Of a stretch of DNA of 5,122 nucleotides, positions 1 through 5,122 are shown piece after piece. The translations under genes were made by a program, and so were the position numbers. The stretch lies in contig JAHQVR010000202.1 of assembly GCA_019634245.1 (NCBI GenBank), positions 1-5,122 on the forward strand. Direction: 5' to 3'. This stretch comes from Gammaproteobacteria bacterium (GTDB taxonomy: Bacteria; Pseudomonadota; Gammaproteobacteria; Granulosicoccales; Granulosicoccaceae). The notes beneath the pieces were generated by a model, which was not told the origin of the DNA, made no database searches, and saw only the letters and a program-made list of their open reading frames with translations. The first letter of the stretch is position 1, and every line of letters begins with the position of its first letter.

Positions 1-101
1 GCTCCATCAGAACCACCAGTATCTGAGCCATCTGTGCCGCCATCACTACCAGCGTCGCTTGATCCATCAGAACTGTCCGTGCTTCCACCATCGGTCGCAC
101 C
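1..101 (-). repeat. Asp/Ser/Gly/Thr low-complexity linker coding sequence
   Basis: From residue 927 to the window edge the protein is almost only Asp, Gly, Ser and Thr (for example TDGGSTDSSDG, then DGGTDGSDTGGSDG). The DNA carries an 11-base direct repeat, tccatcagaac on the plus strand, at 3-13 and 63-73, exactly 60 bases apart, so unequal exchange could change linker length in 20-residue steps. Such acidic flexible linkers join modules in secreted enzymes, so at least one further domain probably lies beyond the window. Confidence 0.8.
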
Positions 102-2879
102 GTCGACGTAGCTTATGTCTATAAAATCCCATGTCGCTGTGAATGGATTACCACCAAAAGATGTCGAAATAATGCCCACCGCCAGGCCACTTGGTGCAGT
201 CAGCCAACTCAATGGAAACGTCGCGGTACCATAGATATTGGTACGCGCCAACGTTACTCCATCCACTACGCTTTGATAGCTAGCCGTCACACTCTGCGTA
301 GCCGGATCTACCGTTAAAAATAGATCCACCTGTTCCGCTGAGAATATTGCCGCGCCAGGTGCAGACACTTGTGAAAACCCACCATTTACTTCTTTCGCAA
401 ACTGAACCCCACCATCGGCGCCAACAGTCATCGCCACTAATTTAATGTAGTTGTCCTGATCGCCAGTGCCGATAAATAGACCTTGCGACATATACTTCTT
501 AGGCGTTGATCCTGAGAATGGAGCAATAAGACGCGTACGAACAGTGAATGGCGCAGTCGAAGGCGTAACATCAATACCGAACTGGAATCCGTAGTTTTGG
601 GTGTTCAAACCATTGACCGGATCGCCATTATCGACATCGTCAATAGTGAATACACCCGCAGCACCACCGGCGGTGATGTTCCCATAATCGAACTGATCCA
701 AATAACTGGTAGAACCGTTGTTCATCAAACCTGTAAAGCCCATATTAAATAGGCCACCCGCAGGAGTACTGTTGTTTTCCCAGGTATAGGACAGTGGAAT
801 GTCCGTTCCGCGACCATTGTCTGGATCTAATGGAAATACATCCGATGTGTCCGCAATTCCATCATTGTCGTCGTCTGAATCTGTTAAATCAGAGATGAAA
901 TCCTGATCGACATCATTAGGAATGTCACCCGCAGAACAGGGATCTGTACCATTAGCAATCTCATCTTGATTGGTATAGCCATCACCATCTTCGTCTGAGG
1001 ATCCATTGCCGCCTTGACAGACGAGCACAGGGGTATCGTCGTAATCTGTAGGTTCGTAGATCACGATCGACTTATCAACAAAATCCGCCACCCATATGGT
1101 TCCAGGAAAAACATCTGCATCACTCTGAGCAGTGACATCCAGAGGAATACCACCGATATTCGAAAACAAGGTGCTGGCACTAACAACAACAGAGCCAGAG
1201 GCGTTTAATTTAACGCGCTGAAGCTGGTTATTGAATCCAACGGTTAGTAGATCGCCCTGCATGGCACCTTGATGATTAGAAGCTGTGTATTCGGTCAGCC
1301 CGTTTGTCGAGGTACCCCAGGAAATCAGAGAATTATTTTCCACCAATCCTTTGTAATCACACTCAATAGGATTGCTGGCAGATACGGGAGACTGAGGATT
1401 GCTATTATTAAAGGTATTGTTGTAGTTTCCGCGTGTCGGGTTTGGGTGCCCACCGTAGTAACCTTGAGAGTCAATGAAGTGCAATGCGTCCTGTTGAGTA
1501 TTGCCAGGCTCACTTTGCGCATTTGTACAATTTCCTGAGGGACCTTCATTGGCCGGTTTACCACCCCAGCCAGAATTGGGTCCGTTGTCAATGGAGTACA
1601 TACGACCAGAGGACGTAATAACCACATCATAGGGGTTACGAAAACCGGGTGCGTACACTTGCACCGGTCCACCAGGTACTAGCTTTGCCTGGTTTTTCCC
1701 ACTGTTACCGCCAAAAGGATCGTTATTGTCCGAGATGCCCTCCCGATTCTCATCGTTTAGAGTGGGTAGGTCGTAAGTACTATCACCAATTTGATTAAGA
1801 TCAATTTCAAGAATCGCGGCGCTGAGTGCGTATTCGGGTAATAACGCCAGATTATTCGATGGCGCCCCTTGGTTGGTATGACCACCTTGGGCCAAATACA
1901 GGTGATGCGTATTAGCATCATAAGCCATGCCGTTACCGGTGTGGTTTTCCTCTGAACGCGGCAGTCCACGCACCAAATCTAATTTTTGCCAAGAGCCATT
2001 AGATTTAGTCAATCGAGAGATAATGCCTGAATTGGTGTCCAAGTTTGTATCCGTGTGCGAGGGCCCTCCTCCGATTCTTGGGTCGCTGGACGATACATAT
2101 ACGATTGGATTACTCGAAGTTCCCACCACAACCAAACCAGTGACTAACCGGTTCTTCACACTCGAATTTACACTACCGTTATCATTATGGTTAGTGATAT
2201 TTTTTACTAAATTAATGGTTTCAGTCTGCGTGATCTGATAATTGTTCGATCCGTTTCTGTGGACGGTGTACACCTTAATTGCACCCAGCATGTCTGCAAC
2301 ATAAAGCTTGCCATCAGGACCAAACTGCAAAGACGTTGGTTTAACGTTATCGATATTATTTAATAAACTTTTCCCAAAAGAGGGGTTCATTTTCGGAGCT
2401 ATTTGTAGTTTCAAATCGGCAGTGCCCGTCGATTCTCCGATTAAAGTGATTACCTCTAAACTACTAAAGCCTGTGTGAGACAAGTACAAGGCCCCAACAG
2501 ATTTTCCTGGACCGATCGGCTGATAGTTCACTTCAATGGCTATTGAATCACCAGGCGCTAGCTCTACGGGCCCCCTGAATTCAGTGGAAAACTGGAGCGC
2601 ATCTTTTTCATTCAGCCAAGTTGACAATAGCGTTATATTTCCGGATTCCTCACCACCATTGTGTGTGTAGACAAACCGACGAGAAGCTTTTTCACCAGGT
2701 TCCACAACCCCAAAATTCAGCTCGGTTGTATTACTCGTTAGTTGTGCTTCGTTAACAGGTACCGCTTGGGACAAGGCCGCCGGGCTATAAAGTACGCTAA
2801 TAAAAAGCGAGGTTACCAATAGGCAAAAGGGATGTGATCTACCACCACTTCTGCGTCTTGCAAAGAGGGAATACAACAT
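1..2879 (-). CDS. Secreted multidomain GSDH-type (soluble glucose dehydrogenase-like) beta-propeller protein, 3' end missing
   Basis: The frame is open from ATG at 2879 to the left edge (959 codons, no stop). Domains by residue: Sec signal peptide 1-39; Ig-like ASH/choice-of-anchor-D-type domain about 46-150 (LNFGVVEPGE at 54-63); GSDH/sorbosone-dehydrogenase-type propeller about 157-610; calcium-loop segment 629-687; lectin-like beta domain about 694-925; Asp/Ser/Gly linker from 927. Propeller signatures are FGPDGKLYVAD (186-196), NHTGNGMAYD (312-321), GFRNPYDV (412-419), DNGPNS (431-436), YYGGHPNP (474-481) and PLDVT (579-583). By family knowledge of Acinetobacter soluble glucose dehydrogenase, H313 and R414-N415 match its catalytic His and PQQ-contacting Arg-Asn, and G433-P434 match a calcium-binding turn. 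Mature cysteines C451, C507, C621 and C648 could form two disulfides. The likely role is PQQ-dependent oxidation of a sugar or sugar-like substrate outside the cytoplasm; the substrate is unknown and activity is inferred. An in-frame TAA about 30 bases upstream, with no canonical start between, supports this start, although the Shine-Dalgarno is weak (CGGA). Confidence 0.88.
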   Translation of the reverse strand, partial: MLYSLFARRRSGGRSHPFCLLVTSLFISVLYSPAALSQAVPVNEAQLTSNTTELNFGVVEPGEKASRRFVYTHNGGEESGNITLLSTWLNEKDALQFSTEFRGPVELAPGDSIAIEVNYQPIGPGKSVGALYLSHTGFSSLEVITLIGESTGTADLKLQIAPKMNPSFGKSLLNNIDNVKPTSLQFGPDGKLYVADMLGAIKVYTVHRNGSNNYQITQTETINLVKNITNHNDNGSVNSSVKNRLVTGLVVVGTSSNPIVYVSSSDPRIGGGPSHTDTNLDTNSGIISRLTKSNGSWQKLDLVRGLPRSEENHTGNGMAYDANTHHLYLAQGGHTNQGAPSNNLALLPEYALSAAILEIDLNQIGDSTYDLPTLNDENREGISDNNDPFGGNSGKNQAKLVPGGPVQVYAPGFRNPYDVVITSSGRMYSIDNGPNSGWGGKPANEGPSGNCTNAQSEPGNTQQDALHFIDSQGYYGGHPNPTRGNYNNTFNNSNPQSPVSASNPIECDYKGLVENNSLISWGTSTNGLTEYTASNHQGAMQGDLLTVGFNNQLQRVKLNASGSVVVSASTLFSNIGGIPLDVTAQSDADVFPGTIWVADFVDKSIVIYEPTDYDDTPVLVCQGGNGSSDEDGDGYTNQDEIANGTDPCSAGDIPNDVDQDFISDLTDSDDDNDGIADTSDVFPLDPDNGRGTDIPLSYTWENNSTPAGGLFNMGFTGLMNNGSTSYLDQFDYGNITAGGAAGVFTIDDVDNGDPVNGLNTQNYGFQFGIDVTPSTAPFTVRTRLIAPFSGSTPKKYMSQGLFIGTGDQDNYIKLVAMTVGADGGVQFAKEVNGGFSQVSAPGAAIFSAEQVDLFLTVDPATQSVTASYQSVVDGVTLARTNIYGTATFPLSWLTAPSGLAVGIISTSFGGNPFTATWDFIDISYVDGATDGGSTDSSDGSSDAGSDGGTDGSDTGGSDG
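105..800 (-). other. Lectin-like (concanavalin A-type) beta domain of the GSDH-like protein
   Basis: Residues 694-925 are rich in aromatic and small residues with alternating beta-strand character. They include SYTWENNS (697-704), a GGLFNMGFTGLM stretch, YGFQFGIDV, and a closing TATWDFIDISY just before the linker. I recognise this as resembling non-catalytic beta-sandwich modules attached to secreted enzymes of marine bacteria, and infer a carbohydrate-binding or surface-targeting role. I cannot name a Pfam or CBM family with confidence; it could instead be a purely structural module. Confidence 0.5.
819..995 (-). other. Thrombospondin type 3-like calcium-loop segment within the GSDH-like protein
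   Basis: Residues 629-687 hold an EF-hand-like loop DEDGDGYTNQDE (629-640), a weaker DVDQDFISD stretch (656-664), and DSDDDNDGIADTSD (667-680) followed by VFPLDPDNG. Closely spaced Asp and Asn in a DxDxDG pattern are characteristic of thrombospondin type 3 repeats, which bind calcium and act as rigid spacers in secreted bacterial proteins. C621 and C648 bracket the first loop and may be disulfide-bonded. The segment separates the propeller from the lectin-like domain. Confidence 0.8.
2763..2879 (-). other. Signal peptide of the GSDH-like protein
   Basis: Residues 1-39 form a long basic n-region with an RRR run at 8-10, a hydrophobic core at about 18-31 (FCLLVTSLFISVLY), and a polar end with S37-Q38-A39, which fits a signal peptidase I site after A39. 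The RRR run is not followed by the FLK-type residues of a Tat motif, and C19 lies inside the hydrophobic core without a lipobox, so Sec export without lipidation is the best reading. The cleavage site is an estimate by eye. Confidence 0.8.
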
Positions 2880-3093
2880 GGCACATGATCCGTTTGTAAT
2901 TGTTATTTATTGAATCGATGCGCAAGCCTCCTCGATAGCAATGTTTCGCTCAAGCGACGGAGTCTTTAGTTGAGAACCAGCTCAAATTGAACAGTTCACA
3001 GTTTCAAAAACTGTGCGCAAGGTTTGAAACAAACGTTAATTCACACAGCGGATACAAGATGCGCTAAAACCGAGGGGGGAAAACGAAAAATCC
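2880..3093. other. Gene-free gap between dctM and the GSDH-like gene
   Basis: No credible reading frame lies here on either strand. The dctM-proximal end holds a weak terminator candidate, the middle holds overlapping inverted repeats, and the part nearest the GSDH-like start is AT-rich (for example CAATAAATAACAATTAC on the minus strand). I looked for sigma-70 hexamers at proper spacing on the minus strand and found none convincing. The gap length and its repeats suggest that the downstream gene has its own promoter, without proving it. Confidence 0.6.
2988..3030. promoter_or_regulatory. Cluster of overlapping inverted repeats, possible operator or alternative hairpins
   Basis: Three perfect inverted repeats overlap here. 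The first is TGAACAGTTCA at 2988-2998 (5-base arms). The second is CACAGTTT (2997-3004) with AAACTGTG (3008-3015), 8-base arms and a 3-base loop. The third is GTTTCAAA (3001-3008) with TTTGAAAC (3023-3030), 8-base arms and a 14-base loop. The second and third share bases and cannot form together. The cluster lies about 110-150 bases upstream of the GSDH-like start. No T-run follows on either strand, so it is not an ordinary intrinsic terminator; a regulator-binding site or RNA switch between hairpins is inference. Confidence 0.45.
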
Positions 3094-3100
3094 CTACCGG
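3066..3100 (-). terminator. Weak terminator candidate at the end of dctM
   Basis: On the minus strand, CCG and AGGG (3100-3098 and 3096-3093, separated by a two-base bulge) can pair with CCCT and CGG (3076-3070), followed by TTTT (3069-3066). The stem overlaps the dctM stop codon, has only seven pairs, and encloses a T-rich loop of about 16 bases. The location is right for the end of the TRAP operon, but the structure is poor. Confidence 0.25.
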
Positions 3101-4404
3101 AAGGCGCTGGCGGTTTCAGGAAGCCAGAGGGCTATTTGAGGGAATAGAAATACGGCAATAATCAGTAGCAGCTGTGCGACTACAAAAGGTAATACGCCTA
3201 CATATATTTGACTGAGCTTGGCCTCTGGTGCCATGCCTTTTATCACAAACACATTCATGCCAATAGGTGGTGTAATCAGGCCCAGCTCAACGACCATCAC
3301 GACGATAATGCCAAACCAAACGGGATCAAACCCCAAGGTTGTAATAATTGGGAAGAAAATGGGTACCGTAAGTAGAATCATGGCCAACGCATCAAGAAAG
3401 CACCCCATGACTAAGTAAATCAGCAAGATAATAGCCATCACCAACATCGGTGACATTTCAAGCCCAGAAACAAAGCCCGATAGCTCACCGGCGATTCCGG
3501 AGAAGACCATCAAATTATTCAGCGTTAGAGCACCAATCAGAATCATAAAGATCATAGCGGTGGTCTGCACAGTTTCCAGCAGAGCACTTTTTGTGTTATC
3601 CGCGGTTAACCGACCGCGTAGCCCAGAAATAACAAACGCACCAACCGCACCTATACCAGCTGCTTCAGTAGGGGTGAATACACCAAAGTAAATTCCGCCA
3701 ATTACCAACGCAAATAACAACAGTATCGCCCACGTGCGAGACAAAGCCATCAACTTTTCTTTGGTTGATGTCTTCTCACCTGCCCCGCCCAAATGCGGCC
3801 ACACACGAGTCACGATGGCGATCACCACCATAAAACCTATGATAGTCAGAATGCCCGGCAGAAAGCCTGCAATAAATAGATCACCGATTGAGGTTTCGGT
3901 GAGCACGCCATACAACACCAAAATGACCGATGGCGGAATCAATATGCCAATGATGCCGCCTGCAGCAACAGAGCCAGTCGCCAAGCTTGGGGCGTAGTTG
4001 TATCGTTTCATTTCCGGTAAGGCTACTTGAGACATGGTGGCCGCCGTGGCGACTGAAGAACCACAGATTGCGGCGAAAGCACCACAGGCACCCACGGTCG
4101 CTAAGGCAAGACCGCCTCTAAAAGATCCGATCCAGGCATAGAAAGCACCATATAGCTCTTTACTCAACCCACATCGAGAGGCGACAGATCCCATGAGTAC
4201 GAACAGCGGAATTATGGATAAGTTATAAGTAACGGTATTTTCGTAGATGGTGGTACCAAAAAGCGATAAAGCTGCCGACCATCCGATGATCATCGCCATG
4301 CCCACCAGACCACACAACGCCATCGCAAAACCAATCGGCACACTACAAACAATAAGCACGAGAAGCGCAATAAGACACAAAGAACCAATCGTTAGTGGAT
4401 CCAT
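3094..4404 (-). CDS. dctM: TRAP transporter large permease subunit (DctM family)
   Basis: This 436-residue protein has the usual DctM length and is almost entirely hydrophobic, with about a dozen membrane segments. It is the ion-coupled translocation subunit of a tripartite ATP-independent periplasmic transporter, working with DctQ and the binding protein in the inner membrane. Family hallmarks are GGIIGILIPPS (149-159), GVFTPTEAAG (241-250), DALAMILLTVPIFFP (338-352) and ELGLITPPIGMNVFV (373-387). The two PP-containing loops occupy equivalent places in the two halves, as expected from the family's internal repeat. ATG at 4404 lies 19 bases after the dctQ stop, with only a short AGG close upstream, so translation may depend partly on coupling to dctQ. 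It ends with TAG at 3094-3096. The subunit assignment is firm. The symbol is the family name and does not imply C4-dicarboxylate as the substrate. Confidence 0.96.
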   Translation of the reverse strand: MDPLTIGSLCLIALLVLIVCSVPIGFAMALCGLVGMAMIIGWSAALSLFGTTIYENTVTYNLSIIPLFVLMGSVASRCGLSKELYGAFYAWIGSFRGGLALATVGACGAFAAICGSSVATAATMSQVALPEMKRYNYAPSLATGSVAAGGIIGILIPPSVILVLYGVLTETSIGDLFIAGFLPGILTIIGFMVVIAIVTRVWPHLGGAGEKTSTKEKLMALSRTWAILLLFALVIGGIYFGVFTPTEAAGIGAVGAFVISGLRGRLTADNTKSALLETVQTTAMIFMILIGALTLNNLMVFSGIAGELSGFVSGLEMSPMLVMAIILLIYLVMGCFLDALAMILLTVPIFFPIITTLGFDPVWFGIIVVMVVELGLITPPIGMNVFVIKGMAPEAKLSQIYVGVLPFVVAQLLLIIAVFLFPQIALWLPETASAFR

Positions 4405-4423
4405 GGCCTAAATTACTCGAATA

Positions 4424-4942
4424 TTATCGTTGATCAGTAGGAGCTGAATCGGATACATCACTACCTTCGATGGAGACGGCATCTTTGTCAGTCACTAGCA
4501 ATTGTTGAATGGCAACGATGGTGGCAAAAATGGCACCGACACACATCAGAAACACGAATGGCGCTACTGGCATAAATAAAACCGATGTCGCCAAACCACT
4601 CTCAGCGAAACCAATCGCCTTGATGGTCAAACGCCAAGCCATGAGCGCCACTATTACAGCGGCAATCAAAGCGGCCAGTCTTTGGAGAATGAATTTTACG
4701 AAGGACGGTAACACGCCAAGAAGGATGTCTACATTGACGTGTGATTTTCTCAAGGTGGCATAGCCAAGCCCAAAGAAAAACACTAACCCCATCAATAGTT
4801 CGACCAATTCTACGGCAAAGGTCATAGGCCGATTAAAAAAATATCGGCCTATGACATCAATAAACGTCACCAGCATCAGTAAAATCAAGCAAATGCACGC
4901 CAGATAGGCAAGCAAATTACAGGCTTTACCAATGAATTTCAC
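4424..4942 (-). CDS. dctQ: TRAP transporter small permease subunit (DctQ family)
   Basis: This 172-residue protein has the length and four-helix pattern of DctQ (hydrophobic stretches about 10-32, 45-63, 82-104 and 122-149). It is the small membrane subunit that pairs with DctM in the inner membrane. Family features are the FIDVIGRYFFNRP segment after helix 1 (27-39), EL at 45-46 opening helix 2, and LRKSHVNVDIL (64-74) after helix 2. The C-terminal 22 residues are polar and acidic (EGSDVSDSAP) and probably form a cytoplasmic tail. The start is GTG at 4942; no ATG near the N-terminus keeps helix 1 intact, and a GGCGAG ribosome site lies 8 bases upstream. It begins 5 bases after the dctP stop, so the two are probably translationally coupled. 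The symbol is the family name; the substrate is not determined. Confidence 0.93.
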   Translation of the reverse strand: MKFIGKACNLLAYLACICLILLMLVTFIDVIGRYFFNRPMTFAVELVELLMGLVFFFGLGYATLRKSHVNVDILLGVLPSFVKFILQRLAALIAAVIVALMAWRLTIKAIGFAESGLATSVLFMPVAPFVFLMCVGAIFATIVAIQQLLVTDKDAVSIEGSDVSDSAPTDQR

Positions 4943-4947
4943 AGATA

Positions 4948-5122
4948 CTACTCGCCAGCAAATTTCGCGACTGTGGCTTTTAAATCAGCTAGCAAAGCCG
5001 CACCATCGTAACCAGCTTCATTCGCTTTTTTTACCCAATCATCATCCATAAACGCGATTTTTTCTCTCCAGCGGACGAGCTCTTCGTCACTGAGTTTTGA
5101 AAAATTGGCGTTATTCTCTTCC
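4948..5122 (-). CDS. dctP: TRAP transporter periplasmic solute-binding protein (DctP family), C-terminal end only
   Basis: The frame enters from the right edge and ends at TAG 4948-4950, giving the last 57 residues (first complete codon at 5121). The tail is charged and helical: LSDEELVRWREKIA, then DDDWVKKANEAGYDG, and finally LLADLKATVAKFAGE. This matches how DctP-type proteins end, with an S-x-EE-x-x-x-W helix, a W-V-x-x-x-x-x-x-G-Y-D-G turn and a final amphipathic helix. Its position directly before dctQ and dctM is the standard P-Q-M order. The protein would capture the substrate in the periplasm and deliver it to DctQM. The ligand-binding Arg and the signal peptide lie outside the window, so the substrate cannot be inferred. 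The main alternative is another TRAP-associated periplasmic protein, which is less likely. Confidence 0.8.
   Translation of the reverse strand, partial: EENNANFSKLSDEELVRWREKIAFMDDDWVKKANEAGYDGAALLADLKATVAKFAGE
4951..4956 (-). promoter_or_regulatory. Ribosome binding site for dctQ
   Basis: GGCGAG on the minus strand sits inside the last codons of dctP, 8 bases before the GTG at 4942. It is an imperfect Shine-Dalgarno, but it supports the GTG start and places the translation signal within the upstream gene. Confidence 0.45.

Noticed and set aside
1014..2238. Several open frames of 64-115 codons on both strands (plus 1014-1208, 1269-1538 and 1927-2238; minus 1325-1672 and 1757-1969)
   Set aside because: All lie inside the continuous 959-codon minus-strand frame, which has recognisable domains and motifs; their translations are Arg/Ile/Thr-rich without family features.
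2763..2879. Twin-arginine (Tat) signal or lipoprotein signal on the GSDH-like protein
   Set aside because: The RRR run is followed by SGGRS, not by the hydrophobic FLK-type residues of the Tat consensus, and C19 is within the hydrophobic core without a lipobox.
2874..2886. Alternative ATG at 2886 (minus strand), 7 bases upstream of the chosen start
   Set aside because: It is out of frame with the signal peptide and the rest of the protein.
2997..3015. Hairpin CACAGTTT-CAA-AAACTGTG as an intrinsic terminator
   Set aside because: No T-run follows the stem on either strand and the stem is not GC-rich, so it fits an operator or leader element better.
2880..3060. Sigma-70 promoter for the GSDH-like gene
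   Set aside because: TTGAAA, TTGCGC and TTGAGC occur on the minus strand, but none has a good -10 hexamer at 16-18 bases, so none is listed.
3218..4763. Plus-strand open frames 3218-3418, 3734-3997 and 4509-4763
   Set aside because: They are antisense to dctM and dctQ, rich in Met, Thr and Pro as expected for the complement of hydrophobic membrane-protein codons, and have no recognisable domain.

Overview
The window shows one strand in use: every supported gene reads on the minus strand, so it reads right to left. In transcription order it holds (i) the 3' end of a TRAP transporter solute-binding protein gene (4948-5122, cut by the window edge), (ii) the small membrane subunit gene dctQ (4424-4942), (iii) the large membrane subunit gene dctM (3094-4404), (iv) a 214-base gene-free gap (2880-3093) with a dense cluster of overlapping inverted repeats and a weak terminator candidate, and (v) the first 959 codons of a very large secreted protein (1-2879), which runs off the left edge without a stop. 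That last reading frame was checked by reading the reverse complement codon by codon from 2879 to position 3 and has no stop.

The organism is most likely a Gram-negative marine or aquatic proteobacterium, probably a gammaproteobacterium. The reasons are a classical three-gene TRAP operon, moderate base composition, and a secreted multidomain protein combining thrombospondin type 3 calcium loops, a lectin-like domain and an Asp/Ser/Gly linker, a style common in polysaccharide-degrading marine Gammaproteobacteria. This is inference from style. No RNA gene or phylogenetic marker is present.

The TRAP genes are packed tightly (5 bases between dctP and dctQ, 19 between dctQ and dctM) and would build one sodium-motive importer that takes an organic acid from the periplasm. 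The substrate cannot be read from this window because most of the binding protein is missing.

The large protein is the most distinctive item. It has a signal peptide, an ASH/choice-of-anchor-D-like Ig fold, a soluble-glucose-dehydrogenase-type beta-propeller that keeps the His and Arg-Asn signature positions, a calcium-loop segment, a lectin-like beta domain, and an acidic Asp/Ser/Gly linker leading to something beyond the window. An exported sugar dehydrogenase beside an importer that may carry sugar acids would make a plausible oxidise-then-import pair, but the gap between them and the unknown substrate leave this a hypothesis. I see no mobile element, CRISPR array, RNA gene or defence system.
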